From Cellulomonas sp. (GTDB lineage Bacteria; Actinomycetota; Actinomycetes; Actinomycetales; Cellulomonadaceae), in contig DAIDJQ010000206.1 in assembly GCA_027451305.1 (NCBI GenBank), forward strand, positions 1-14,026: a stretch of DNA of 14,026 nucleotides. The letters run 5' to 3'. The number at the start of each line of letters is the position of its first letter. Within the stretch, counting starts at the first letter, position 1. The position numbers and the translations under genes are program-made. Below the pieces are notes generated by a model that saw only the letters and a program-made list of their open reading frames with translations, did no database searches and was not told the origin of the DNA. Shown piece by piece: positions 1-7,072 of the stretch.

Positions 1-174
1 GCCCGGCCACGGTGCCGCCGGGTCGCTCGGCTGCCCCGGAGCCGCAGGTGGTCCCGGCTCCCCGTCCGTGCGGTCGCCGTGCGCGTCCGGCTGTCCGGCA
101 GGCAGCGTGCCGCGATCGACCGGCGCCTCGTCGCCGCGGGGCCGGTCCTCGGGCGGGGCGTACGGGTTGCTCAC
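1..174 (-). CDS. N-terminal part of a proline-rich protein of unknown function (runs off the left edge)
   Basis: Reading leftward from a GTG at 174-172, an open frame continues to base 1 with no stop (58 codons). It begins MSNPYAPPEDRPRGDE and continues rich in Pro, Ala, Gly, Asp and Gln. Such tails are common at the cytoplasmic N-terminus of actinobacterial membrane proteins, but no conserved domain lies inside the window, so I assign no function. A purine-rich GGGGGA stretch (189-184 on the minus strand) sits 9 bases before the GTG and fits a ribosome binding site. Alternatively GACAAT (185-180) could be a -10 box for a nearly leaderless start. The gene is divergent from purN, with 69 bases between the two start codons. 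The protein reading rests on the plausible N-terminus, the spacing and the absence of stops; the rest of the gene is outside the window. Confidence 0.6.
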   Translation of the reverse strand, partial: MSNPYAPPEDRPRGDEAPVDRGTLPAGQPDAHGDRTDGEPGPPAAPGQPSDPAAPWPG

Positions 175-230
175 GCCTCATTGTCCCCCGGCCCGCCGAT
201 CGCTCCGGCCGGTGTCCGGGGCCGCCCGGC

Positions 231-236
231 TAGGGT
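231..236 (+). promoter_or_regulatory. -10 box for a leaderless or near-leaderless purN transcript
   Basis: TAGGGT fits the actinobacterial TANNNT -10 pattern. Its last T lies 7 bases before the purN GTG, which puts transcription start at about 243-244, on the start codon itself. No Shine-Dalgarno sequence precedes the GTG. I see no convincing -35 hexamer. Confidence 0.55.
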
Positions 237-243
237 CGTCCGC

Positions 244-894
244 GTGACCGCTGCCGCCGGCCCCGTCCCACCGGCCCCCTCCACCCGCACCGGCGGCCGC
301 GTCGTGGTCCTGGTCTCGGGGGCCGGGTCCACCCTCGGCGCCCTGCTCGCCGCGCACTGCGACCCTGCCTACGGTGCGCGGGTGGTGGGAGTCGTCTCCG
401 ACAGGCCCGGCGTCCGTGCTTTGGACCTCGCACGTGCAGCGGGGGTGCCGACGGCCGTCGTTGCCCCCGCCGACTTCGCGGACCGGGCGGCATGGGACCG
501 GGCGCTGGCCGAGACGGTGCAGGTGTTCTCGCCCGACCTCGTGGTGCTCGCCGGCTTCATGCGGCTCGTCGGGCAGGCGTTCCTCGCGCAGCACGGCGGC
601 CGCACGCTGAACACGCACCCCGCGCTGCTGCCCGCGTTCCCGGGTGCGCACGCCGTGCGCGACGCGCTGGCGCACGGCGTGAAGATCAGCGGCTGCTCGG
701 TGATCGTCGTGGACGCGGGGGTCGACTCGGGGCCGATCGTCGCCCAGGCGCCCGTCCCGGTCCTGGCGGACGACGACGAGGCGGTCCTGCACGAGCGGAT
801 CAAGGTCGTCGAACGCGACCTCCTGGTCGACGTGGTCGGCCGTGCGGTGCGTGACGGGCTGACCGTCGAGGGTCGCCAGGTGCGCTTCGGCTAG
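244..894 (+). CDS. purN: Phosphoribosylglycinamide formyltransferase (GART)
   Basis: PurN transfers the formyl group of 10-formyl-tetrahydrofolate to glycinamide ribonucleotide, the third step of cytoplasmic purine synthesis. The protein is 216 residues, close to the usual ~210. After a Pro/Ala-rich tail of about 17 residues it shows the phosphate-binding loop SGAGSTL (25-31), AGFMRL (103-108), the catalytic NTHPALLP block with Asn123 and His125, and Asp161 in VDSGP. The Asn-His-Asp spacing (2 and 36 residues) equals that of Asn106/His108/Asp144 in the E. coli enzyme. The P-loop has Thr30 where Asn is common. The GTG at 244 was chosen because a -10 box lies 7 bases before it and because the frame upstream has no family similarity and runs into the divergent gene. 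purH follows after 144 bases that hold a riboswitch. Confidence 0.95.
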   Translation: MTAAAGPVPPAPSTRTGGRVVVLVSGAGSTLGALLAAHCDPAYGARVVGVVSDRPGVRALDLARAAGVPTAVVAPADFADRAAWDRALAETVQVFSPDLVVLAGFMRLVGQAFLAQHGGRTLNTHPALLPAFPGAHAVRDALAHGVKISGCSVIVVDAGVDSGPIVAQAPVPVLADDDEAVLHERIKVVERDLLVDVVGRAVRDGLTVEGRQVRFG

Positions 895-902
895 CATGGG
901 CT

Positions 903-986
903 CGGCCGTGACTGGCGAACCGAGGTGGACCTGACCACCGGGGAGCGGCCGCACCACCGTCGTCCGTGCACCGTCCGCCTGGGTGC
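903..986 (+). promoter_or_regulatory. ZTP/ZMP riboswitch (pfl motif) aptamer in front of purH
   Basis: The conserved blocks of the pfl/ZTP aptamer are present in order: GTGACTGGCG (908-917), CCACCGGGGAGCG (935-947) and CCGTCCGCCTGGG (971-983). All expected helices can be drawn. P1 is CGGCC 903-907 with GGCCG 947-951. P2 is GGTGG 924-928 with CCACC 935-939. P3 is GCACC 968-972 with GGTGC 982-986. The pseudoknot is GGCG 914-917 with CGCC 976-979. The class binds the AICAR nucleotides ZMP and ZTP, which accumulate when 10-formyl-tetrahydrofolate is scarce, and usually turns on purine or one-carbon genes. Here it lies between purN and purH, so it would act on purH, the enzyme that consumes ZMP. 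Confidence 0.93.
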
Positions 987-1030
987 CCGGGTCCGCCCCG
1001 CGCCGTACCCCGCGGCGCCCGACCCGGGAG
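986..1030 (+). promoter_or_regulatory. Riboswitch expression platform: helix that can sequester the purH ribosome binding site
   Basis: CCCGGGTC (986-993) is perfectly complementary to GACCCGGG (1021-1028). An inner stem GCGCCG (1000-1005) pairs with CGGCGC (1013-1018). The outer helix covers the GGG of the purH Shine-Dalgarno sequence GGGAG (1026-1030). Its left arm starts at the last base of aptamer helix P3 (986), so the two helices compete at least at that base. No U-run follows, which argues for control of translation, not termination. Confidence 0.75.
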
Positions 1031-1038
1031 CGTGTCCC

Positions 1039-2682
1039 ATGTCGCAGCAGAACCCCGACCAGCAGCCCGAGCCCGCCGTCGCACCGGCCCCGGATGCCGC
1101 CGGCCGCCGCCCGGTGCGCCGGGCGCTCGTCTCGGTCTATGACAAGGCCGGCCTCACCGAGCTCGCCACCGCCCTGCACGCCGCGGGCGTCGAGCTGGTG
1201 TCCACCGGTTCCACCGCCGCCACGATCGCGGCCGCCGGCGTCCCGGTCACCCCGGTGGAGCAGCTCACCGGCTTCCCGGAGTGCCTCGACGGGCGGGTGA
1301 AGACCCTGCACCCGCGGGTGCACGCCGGCATCCTCGCCGACACCCGCCGTCCGGAGCACCTGGCGCAGCTCGCGGAGCTCGGGATCGCGCCGTTCGACCT
1401 CGTCGTCGTCAACCTCTACCCGTTCACCGCGACGGTCGCCTCCGGGGCGTCCGTCGACGAGTGCGTCGAGCAGATCGACATCGGCGGCCCGTCCATGGTC
1501 CGCGCCGCGGCGAAGAACCACCCGAGCGTGGCCGTCGTCGTGGACCCGGCTACCTACCCGGCCGTGATCGAGGCCGTGACCGCCGGCGGGTTCACGCTCG
1601 CCCAGCGCACGCGCCTGGCCGCGGAGGCCTTCGTGCACACCGCGACGTACGACGTCGCGGTCGCCTCCTGGATGGGCAGCGTCGCGACGACGACGGACGA
1701 GGTCGACGGCGCGCACACCGGCTTCCCGGCGTGGGTCGGCGGCACATGGGACCGCGCCGCGGTGCTGCGGTACGGCGAGAACCCGCACCAGCGCGCCGCC
1801 CTCTACACCGCCGGCGACGCCGCGCCGGGGCTGGCCCAGGCCACGCAGCTGCACGGCAAGGCGATGAGCTACAACAACTACGTCGACGCCGACGCCGCCT
1901 GGCGGGCTGCGCACGACCACGGCGACCAGCCGACCGTCGCAGTCATCAAGCACGCCAACCCGTGCGGGATCGCCGTCGGCACGGACATCGCTGACGCGCA
2001 CGCCAAGGCGCACGCGTGCGACCCGGTGTCGGCGTACGGCGGTGTGATCGCGGCCAACGCTCCGATCACGCTCGCGGTCGCGCAGCAGATCGCCCCGGTG
2101 TTCACCGAGGTGGTGGTCGCGCCGGCGTTCGACGACGACGCGCTGGCCCTGCTGTCGCAGAAGAAGAACCTCCGCCTCCTCGTGGTCGACACCCCGCCCG
2201 CGGCCCGCGTGGAGAGCCGCCCGATCAGCGGCGGCCTGCTGGTGCAGGCGGTGGACCGCATCGACGCCGCCGGGGACGACCCGTCCACCTGGACGCTCGC
2301 CGCGGGCGACGCCGCTGACGAGGCGACGCTGGCGGACCTCGCCTTCGCGTGGCGCGCGGTGCGCGCCGTGAAGTCGAACGCCATCCTGCTGGCCGCCGGC
2401 GGTGCGTCCGTCGGTGTCGGGATGGGCCAGGTCAACCGGGTCGACTCCTGCCGGCTCGCCGTGGAGCGGGCGAACGCCGACGGGCAGGAGCGGGCACGCG
2501 GGGCCGTCGCGGCGTCGGACGCCTTCTTCCCGTTCGCGGACGGCCTGCAGGTGCTCCTCGACGCCGGGGTGCGCGCCGTCGTCCAGCCGGGCGGTTCGGT
2601 GCGCGACGCCGAGGTGGTCGAGGCCGCGCGGGCCGCCGGTGTCAGCCTCTACCTGACGGGCACGCGGCACTTCGCGCACTGA
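1039..2682 (+). CDS. purH: Bifunctional AICAR formyltransferase / IMP cyclohydrolase
   Basis: PurH carries out the last two steps of IMP synthesis: formylation of AICAR (ZMP) by 10-formyl-tetrahydrofolate, then ring closure. The 547-residue protein has a Pro/Gln-rich tail (1-24), an N-terminal cyclohydrolase domain (about 25-220) with SVYDKAG (Tyr34-Lys36), STGST (55-59), GRVKTLHP (Lys88) and IDIGGPSM (146-153), and a C-terminal transformylase domain with RYGENPHQ (244-251), SYNN (277-280), the catalytic KHANPCG motif (Lys304, His305), VKSN (444-447), SDAFFPF (493-499) and a terminal TGTRHFAH. The ATG at 1039 has GGGAG 8 bases upstream. An in-frame GTG at 925 lies inside the riboswitch and is not used. 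The gene is presumably co-transcribed with purN but translated under separate riboswitch control. Confidence 0.97.
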   Translation: MSQQNPDQQPEPAVAPAPDAAGRRPVRRALVSVYDKAGLTELATALHAAGVELVSTGSTAATIAAAGVPVTPVEQLTGFPECLDGRVKTLHPRVHAGILADTRRPEHLAQLAELGIAPFDLVVVNLYPFTATVASGASVDECVEQIDIGGPSMVRAAAKNHPSVAVVVDPATYPAVIEAVTAGGFTLAQRTRLAAEAFVHTATYDVAVASWMGSVATTTDEVDGAHTGFPAWVGGTWDRAAVLRYGENPHQRAALYTAGDAAPGLAQATQLHGKAMSYNNYVDADAAWRAAHDHGDQPTVAVIKHANPCGIAVGTDIADAHAKAHACDPVSAYGGVIAANAPITLAVAQQIAPVFTEVVVAPAFDDDALALLSQKKNLRLLVVDTPPAARVESRPISGGLLVQAVDRIDAAGDDPSTWTLAAGDAADEATLADLAFAWRAVRAVKSNAILLAAGGASVGVGMGQVNRVDSCRLAVERANADGQERARGAVAASDAFFPFADGLQVLLDAGVRAVVQPGGSVRDAEVVEAARAAGVSLYLTGTRHFAH

Positions 2683-2688
2683 CCGAGC

Positions 2689-2729
2689 AGGAGGCCGCCC
2701 GCGGACGTACCGAGCCCGGGCGGCCTCCT
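2689..2729. terminator. 13-bp GC hairpin after purH
   Basis: A perfect 13-base inverted repeat, 2689-2701 with 2717-2729 (arm core GGAGGCCGCCCG), encloses a 15-base loop. It starts 7 bases after the purH stop. There is no U-run, as is common for GC-rich actinobacterial terminators. Since the next gene is convergent, it may work in both directions. Confidence 0.65.
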
Positions 2730-2757
2730 CCCGGCGCCGCGCCGTGGTGGGCGGAGC

Positions 2758-2774
2758 GGGGCGACGGACGCCCC
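2758..2774 (-). terminator. Small hairpin after the DUF3017 gene
   Basis: GGGGCG (2758-2763) pairs with CGCCCC (2769-2774) around a 5-base loop. On the minus strand it lies 15 bases past the stop of the DUF3017 gene. It is short and lacks a U-run, so this is a modest candidate. Confidence 0.35.
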
Positions 2775-2789
2775 CGCAGTCCGGGTCGG

Positions 2790-3254
2790 TCAGCCGGCCC
2801 CGGGGAGCACGAGCGCGAGCGCGCCGAGCACCACCGCGAACCCGCCGAGCACCAGCACGTCCAGCGCGCGGGACCGCACGGCCAGGGCGTTCGGGCCTGG
2901 CGCCGGCAGCACGGCACGTGCCACCGCGCAGACGAGCAGCTCCACCGCCAGCAGCCCCGCCCCGGCGCGGGTCCCGAGGAGCAGCGCGAACGCGACCACG
3001 AGTGCCACGCCGAGCACGACGAGGAGCACGGATCGGGGCAGTCGCGGCCGCCGACGGCCGGCGAGCGGGATGGCGCCCGAGGCGGGGGACTGTGCGGCGA
3101 CCCCGGTGCGGGGAGGCTGCGGCCCGCGGCCCGGCGACGCCGGCGTCGGGTCGAGCGGCGGCCACATGGCGTCGCCGTGCGGCCGCGCGGGGGGTACGCC
3201 GACCGGGGTCGGTGCGCCGGCCGGCGCACGACCGACCGCATGCTCAGCGCCCAT
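2790..3254 (-). CDS. DUF3017 family three-helix membrane protein
   Basis: The 154-residue protein has a Pro/Ala/Arg-rich, presumably cytoplasmic N-terminus (1-72) and three hydrophobic helices at about 74-94, 97-117 and 131-151. Between helices 2 and 3 it carries ARAVLPAPGPNALAVRSRALDV (108-133, partly quoted as RAVLP and LAVRSR-LDV), the pattern I associate with the actinobacterial DUF3017 family. That family is often encoded beside purH or folD. Its function is unknown. The ATG at 3254 has GGGGAGG 5 bases upstream; a second in-frame ATG at 3167 would shorten the tail by 29 residues and lacks better support. The gene is convergent with purH and divergent from the oxidoreductase, with 33 bases between start codons. 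Family assignment rests on the motif and neighbourhood, not on a search. Confidence 0.75.
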   Translation of the reverse strand: MGAEHAVGRAPAGAPTPVGVPPARPHGDAMWPPLDPTPASPGRGPQPPRTGVAAQSPASGAIPLAGRRRPRLPRSVLLVVLGVALVVAFALLLGTRAGAGLLAVELLVCAVARAVLPAPGPNALAVRSRALDVLVLGGFAVVLGALALVLPGAG

Positions 3255-3275
3255 CCGTGCCTCCCCGTTGGAGAC

Positions 3276-3281
3276 TACCGT
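3276..3281 (+). promoter_or_regulatory. -10 box for a leaderless oxidoreductase transcript
   Basis: TACCGT fits TANNNT. Its last base lies 7 positions before the GTG at 3288, so transcription would begin on the start codon. No Shine-Dalgarno sequence is present. The box overlaps the 5' region of the divergent DUF3017 gene. Confidence 0.5.
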
Positions 3282-3287
3282 GGCCCG

Positions 3288-4556
3288 GTGCACAGGACCC
3301 CGGTCGGCCGTGAGGTCCTCGTGGTCGGCGCCGGGCTGGCAGCCACCCGCACCGTCGCGGCGCTGCGCGCCGCGGGTTTCGACGGACGCATCCACGTGCT
3401 CGGGGCCGAGGGCCTGCCCCCCTACGACCGGCCGCCGCTCTCGAAGCACCTGCTCGACCAGCCGGCGCCGGCGTGGCTGTCCGACGACCTCGGCGTGGAC
3501 GTCCGAGCGCTCGCCGACCGCGTCGACCTGGCCAGCCCGGCCCGCGCCCTGCTGCTCGACGACGCCGCCCGTCCCGGGGTGCAGACCGACGACGGCCCCC
3601 TCCGCGCGGACCACGTGGTGATCGCCACCGGTGCGCGCGCCGTCCGTCCGCCCGCCTGGTCCGCGGCACGCACGCTGCACACCGCGTCCGACGCCGAGGC
3701 CCTGCGCGCCGCGCTGCGGCCCGGCGGACGTCTGGTGGTGATCGGCGCCGGCTGGATCGGCGCCGAGGTCGCAGGCGTGGTGGCGGCGGCCGGTGGTGCG
3801 GTGACCGTGGTCGAGGCGACCACGGCGCCGCTGAGTGCCGCGCTGGGTGCACGGGTGGGCTCGGTGACGGCACCGTGGTACGCGGCGGCGGGCGTCGACC
3901 TGGTGCTCGGCGTCTTTGTGGCGGCGGTCGAGGTCGGCCGGGTGACGCTGTCGGACGGCCGCCGGCTGGGAGCCGACACGGTGCTCGCCGCGGTCGGCGC
4001 CCGGCCGGACACGGCGTGGCTGGGCGGCTCGGTGCCGCGCGACCCCGCGGGGGCGGTCCGGGTCGACGAGCGGTACGCCGTCCTCTCGGGGCGGCGCACC
4101 GTGCCCGGCCTGTGGGCCGTCGGCGATGCGGCGGTGCGCCGCTCGGCCCGGCACGGCTGGGTGCCGGGCGGCCACTGGGACGGTGCGCTGCGGGGCCCGG
4201 AGGTGCTGGTCCGCCACCTGCTGGGGTCGGAGGCCGGGGCGGGGGACGACCCGGCCGACGACCCGGCGCCGGAGGTGTTCTCCACCCAGCTCGGCCACGA
4301 TCTCGTGCTCCTCGGGCAGCCTGGTCCGGCCGACGAGCCGGTGCTGCGAGGCGACCCGGGGTCCGGCGCCGGCTGGAGCGTGCTGTGGCTGGCGGGCCGG
4401 CAGGTGTCCGCCGTCCTCGTCGTCGACCGTCACCGCGAGGTCGGTGCCGCGCGACGTGCCTTCACGGGCGCCGCGCTGCCGCTGGTCGACCCCGTGGCCG
4501 CGGCGGATGCCGACCTGTCGCTGCGCTCCCTGCTCAGCAGACCGCCCGCCGCCTGA
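3288..4556 (+). CDS. FAD-dependent NAD(P)H oxidoreductase, ferredoxin/rubredoxin reductase type
   Basis: The 422-residue protein matches the two-dinucleotide-domain reductases that pass electrons from NAD(P)H through FAD to a ferredoxin or rubredoxin, as in Rieske oxygenase and P450 systems. Visible features are the N-terminal FAD-binding motif VVGAGLAAT (12-20), PPYDRPPLSK (44-53, diagnostic for this group), VIATGA (111-116), the NAD(P)-binding VIGAGWIGAE (151-160), the second FAD motif LWAVGDAA (275-282), HWDGAL (296-301), and a C-terminal reductase domain from about 328. The first dinucleotide motif has Ala19 where the third Gly is usual; Ala occurs there in some relatives. No ferredoxin, P450 or oxygenase gene is in the window, so the partner is unknown. 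GTG 3288 was chosen because a -10 box sits 7 bases before it and VHRTPVGREVLVVGAG leads straight into the first beta strand. Confidence 0.85.
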   Translation: MHRTPVGREVLVVGAGLAATRTVAALRAAGFDGRIHVLGAEGLPPYDRPPLSKHLLDQPAPAWLSDDLGVDVRALADRVDLASPARALLLDDAARPGVQTDDGPLRADHVVIATGARAVRPPAWSAARTLHTASDAEALRAALRPGGRLVVIGAGWIGAEVAGVVAAAGGAVTVVEATTAPLSAALGARVGSVTAPWYAAAGVDLVLGVFVAAVEVGRVTLSDGRRLGADTVLAAVGARPDTAWLGGSVPRDPAGAVRVDERYAVLSGRRTVPGLWAVGDAAVRRSARHGWVPGGHWDGALRGPEVLVRHLLGSEAGAGDDPADDPAPEVFSTQLGHDLVLLGQPGPADEPVLRGDPGSGAGWSVLWLAGRQVSAVLVVDRHREVGAARRAFTGAALPLVDPVAAADADLSLRSLLSRPPAA

Positions 4557-4587
4557 CGTCCCCGGGCGGGGGTCGGGCGGCGGGCGG
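4542..4587. terminator. 12-bp hairpin shared by convergent oxidoreductase and aquaporin genes
   Basis: CCGCCCGCCGCC (4542-4553) is perfectly complementary to GGCGGCGGGCGG (4576-4587), with a 22-base loop. The left arm lies within the last codons (RPPAA) of the oxidoreductase and its loop holds the stop codon. The right arm ends 20 bases past the aquaporin stop on the other strand. It therefore looks like a bidirectional terminator. Confidence 0.6.
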
Positions 4588-4607
4588 CGCGGACGCGACG
4601 TCTGCGG

Positions 4608-5627
4608 CTACGGCTGGACGAGGACCTCCTCGTCCTCCTCTCCGAACAGGTCGTCCGCCACGGGCTCCCGGGCGAACGCCCGGTACAGCAGGCCCGCGAT
4701 CGCAGCACCGAGCAGCGGTGCCACCCAGAACAGCCAGACCTGCTGCAGGGCCCAGCTCTCGGAGAAGATCGCGGTGGCCAGCGAGCGCGCCGGGTTCAGC
4801 GAGGCGTTGGTGATCGGCAGCAGCACCAGGATCACCGTGGACAGCGTCAGGCCGACGGCGAACGGAACGTGCTGCTGGTTGGCGCGGCGGTCCGTGGCGC
4901 CGAGGATCACCGCGACGAAGATCGCGGTCCCGACGGCCTCGGCCAGCAGCGCGGCGCCGAGCCCGAAGGTCACGTCCGAGGTGATCGAGTTCTGCGCGAG
5001 CACGTGCGCCAGCGGCGAGTGCGTGCCGTAGCCCGTGGACACGGTGCTGAACAGGGCGCGCACGCCCCCGGTCTGGTGGCCCAGGATCTGCGCCAGCCCG
5101 GTCGGCACCGTGAGGAAGAGCACCGCGGCGCCGAGCGCGCCGCCCACCACCTGCGCGAGCCAGTACGGCAGCACGTCGGCCCACCGGGTGCGGCCCGCGA
5201 CTGCGGCGCCGAAGGTCACCGCCGGGTTGAAGTGGCCGCCGGAGACCCGGCCGAAGGCGACGATCCCCGCGAGGACGGCGATGCCGAAGGCGAGCGCCAC
5301 CGCGAGGGTGCCACCGACGCCGCTGAACGCCGAGTAGAGCGCGACTCCCACCCCGGCGAACACGAGGAAGAACGTGCCGAGCGCCTCGACCCCGAGCTTC
5401 GCGGCGAGCGACGGGCCCTCGGCGTAGGTCGCGACGTCCTCGTCGAGCACGAGGTACTCGTCGGCCGTGACGTCGGTCAGCTCCGGCTCGGTCTCCTCGA
5501 CGCGTGCCGCGGCGGGCGCGACGACGGCCGGTCCGGCTGTCGTCCCGGGCACGTCGGCCGCGGCCACCGCCGCGGTGTCGACGGGGTCGGTGGCGCCGCC
5601 GGGAAGGTCGGGCTTCTGCTGGGACAT
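4608..5627 (-). CDS. Aquaporin-family (MIP) channel with long acidic tails
   Basis: MIP channels let water or small uncharged solutes cross the cell membrane. The 339-residue protein has six predicted helices (about 78-98, 106-125, 151-174, 219-243, 253-271, 296-316) and the two half-helix signatures [10 protein letters not shown] (Asn134) and NASLNPARS (Asn278, Arg281). By spacing from the NPA boxes as in E. coli AqpZ, the selectivity filter would be Phe114, Ile266, Ala275, Arg281. This is unlike the Phe/His/Thr/Arg of water channels and the Trp/Gly/Phe/Arg of GlpF, so the substrate is uncertain. A 70-residue acidic, Ala/Pro-rich N-terminal tail and an acidic C-terminus (FGEEDEEV) make it longer than the usual 230-280 residues. 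ATG 5627 has AGGA 5 bases upstream. In-frame sequence before it is not family-like. No glycerol genes are nearby. Confidence 0.92.
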   Translation of the reverse strand: MSQQKPDLPGGATDPVDTAAVAAADVPGTTAGPAVVAPAAARVEETEPELTDVTADEYLVLDEDVATYAEGPSLAAKLGVEALGTFFLVFAGVGVALYSAFSGVGGTLAVALAFGIAVLAGIVAFGRVSGGHFNPAVTFGAAVAGRTRWADVLPYWLAQVVGGALGAAVLFLTVPTGLAQILGHQTGGVRALFSTVSTGYGTHSPLAHVLAQNSITSDVTFGLGAALLAEAVGTAIFVAVILGATDRRANQQHVPFAVGLTLSTVILVLLPITNASLNPARSLATAIFSESWALQQVWLFWVAPLLGAAIAGLLYRAFAREPVADDLFGEEDEEVLVQP

Positions 5628-5721
5628 GGCCGTCCTGTCATGGGTACGAAGGGGGGAAGAGCCCCCAGCATGCCAGCCGGCGCTGTGGCTCGTCAGGTCC
5701 GCGGTCTGGGTCGTGCGCCGC

Positions 5722-5746
5722 GAGATCTCTCGATGTCGAGTAATCT
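5722..5746 (+). promoter_or_regulatory. Candidate icd promoter with two adjacent palindromes
   Basis: TAATCT (5741-5746) is a good TANNNT -10 box, 50 bases before the icd ATG. Directly upstream lie GAGATCTC (5722-5729) and CTCGA-TG-TCGAG (5729-5740), two perfect palindromes sharing base 5729 and filling the -35/-10 spacer. No clear -35 hexamer is visible, which fits an activator-dependent or repressed promoter. The 169-base gap is shared with the divergent aquaporin gene. A GGGGG-AAGAG-CCCCC repeat (5652-5666) lies near the aquaporin start. Confidence 0.4.
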
Positions 5747-5796
5747 GGCGCGCGGCACCCAGCCGTGCCGGCCCCGCCTCACAGGAGAGCCCGCTC

Positions 5797-7014
5797 ATGG
5801 CGAAGATCAACGTCGTCGGTCCGGTCGTCGAGCTCGACGGCGACGAGATGACCCGGATCATCTGGCAGTTCATCAAGGACCGTCTGATCCACCCGTACCT
5901 GGACGTCGACCTCCTGTACTACGACCTGTCGATCCAGCACCGGGACGCCACCGACGACCAGGTGACGGTCGACGCGGCCCACGCGATCGCCGAGCACGGC
6001 GTCGGCGTCAAGTGCGCGACGATCACGCCCGACGAGGCGCGGGTCGCCGAGTTCGGCCTGAAGAAGATGTGGAAGAGCCCCAACGGGACCATCCGCAACA
6101 TCCTCGGTGGCGTCGTCTTCCGCGAGCCGATCATCATCAGCAACATCCCCCGCCTGGTGCCGGGCTGGACCAAGCCGATCGTCATCGGCCGTCACGCCTT
6201 CGGCGACCAGTACCGCGCCACCGACTTCGTCGTCCCCGGCGCCGGCACGCTGACGATGACGTTCACCCCGACGGACGGCTCCGCTCCGATCAGCCACGAC
6301 GTCGTCGTCTACCCCGAGGCGGGGGGCGTGGCGATGGGCATGTACAACTTCACCGAGTCCATCAAGGACTTCGCCCGGGCGTCGTTCGCGTACGGCCTGC
6401 AGCGCGGCTACCCGGTGTACCTGTCGACGAAGAACACGATCCTCAAGGCCTACGACGGCCAGTTCAAGGACCTCTTCGCCGAGGTGTTCGAGACCGAGTA
6501 CAAGGCGCAGTTCGACGCCGCCGGGCTCACGTACGAGCACCGCCTGATCGACGACATGGTCGCCTCCGCCCTCAAGTGGGAGGGCGGCTACGTCTGGGCC
6601 TGCAAGAACTACGACGGCGACGTCCAGTCGGACACCGTGGCGCAGGGCTTCGGCTCGCTCGGCCTCATGACGAGCGTGCTGATGACGCCGGACGGTAAGA
6701 CGGTGGAGGCGGAGGCCGCGCACGGCACCGTCACCCGGCACTACCGCCAGCACCAGGCCGGCAAGCCGACGTCCACCAACCCGATCGCCTCCATCTACGC
6801 GTGGACCGGCGGCCTCAAGCACCGCGGCGCCCTCGACGGCACCCCCGAGGTCACGGCGTTCGCGCAGACCCTCGAGGACGTGGTGATCAAGACCGTCGAG
6901 TCCGGTGCGATGACCAAGGACCTCGCGAGCCTCGTCGGCCCGGCGCAGCCGTGGCTGACCACCGAGGAGTTCCTGGCCCAGCTCGACGAGAACCTCGCGG
7001 CCCGTCTCGCCTGA
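5797..7014 (+). CDS. icd: NADP-dependent isocitrate dehydrogenase, homodimeric eukaryote-like type
   Basis: This enzyme oxidatively decarboxylates isocitrate to 2-oxoglutarate in the TCA cycle and makes NADPH. At 405 residues it belongs to the homodimeric type II group that includes human IDH1, and not to the E. coli-like type. The active-site residues fall at the same numbers as in human IDH1: Ser94, Asn96, Arg100, Arg109, Arg132, Tyr139, Lys212, Asp252, Asp275 and Asp279. The NADP-binding pair Arg314-His315 lies in HGTVTRHYR (309-317), which supports NADP over NAD. ATG 5797 has AGGAG 9 bases upstream. In-frame upstream sequence has no start with a site and no similarity. mdh follows 58 bases later on the same strand, so the two are probably one transcript. 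Confidence 0.96.
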   Translation: MAKINVVGPVVELDGDEMTRIIWQFIKDRLIHPYLDVDLLYYDLSIQHRDATDDQVTVDAAHAIAEHGVGVKCATITPDEARVAEFGLKKMWKSPNGTIRNILGGVVFREPIIISNIPRLVPGWTKPIVIGRHAFGDQYRATDFVVPGAGTLTMTFTPTDGSAPISHDVVVYPEAGGVAMGMYNFTESIKDFARASFAYGLQRGYPVYLSTKNTILKAYDGQFKDLFAEVFETEYKAQFDAAGLTYEHRLIDDMVASALKWEGGYVWACKNYDGDVQSDTVAQGFGSLGLMTSVLMTPDGKTVEAEAAHGTVTRHYRQHQAGKPTSTNPIASIYAWTGGLKHRGALDGTPEVTAFAQTLEDVVIKTVESGAMTKDLASLVGPAQPWLTTEEFLAQLDENLAARLA

Positions 7015-7029
7015 GGCGCCGCCTGACCT

Positions 7030-7045
7030 GGCGGGCGAGCCCGCC
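7030..7045 (+). other. Hairpin in the icd-mdh gap
   Basis: GGCGGG (7030-7035) pairs with CCCGCC (7040-7045) around CGAG, a stable tetraloop-type hairpin 15 bases after the icd stop. It has no U-run and lies 27 bases before the mdh GTG. A partial terminator, RNA-processing or stability element could set the icd:mdh ratio. Confidence 0.35.
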
Positions 7046-7072
7046 GCGCGATCGATTCGAAGGAGAACGAAC

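Noticed and set aside
925..1038. In-frame GTG at 925 extending purH by 38 residues
   Set aside because: It lies in helix P2 of the riboswitch, encodes family-unlike sequence and has no ribosome site. The ATG at 1039 has GGGAG at 8 bases.
178..3165. A minus-strand open frame of about 995 codons opposite purN and purH
   Set aside because: It is a shadow of GC-rich coding sequence. Its product is an Arg/Gly/Asp-rich string with no domain, while the plus strand encodes unmistakable PurN and PurH. Similar long antisense frames opposite the oxidoreductase, icd, mdh and mmsA were rejected for the same reason.
1039..5627. PurH and the aquaporin both begin MSQQ-PD, suggesting a shared N-terminal tag or duplicated DNA
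   Set aside because: The similarity is only about six residues in tails that are freely variable in actinobacteria, and it does not continue. Coincidence is the simplest reading.
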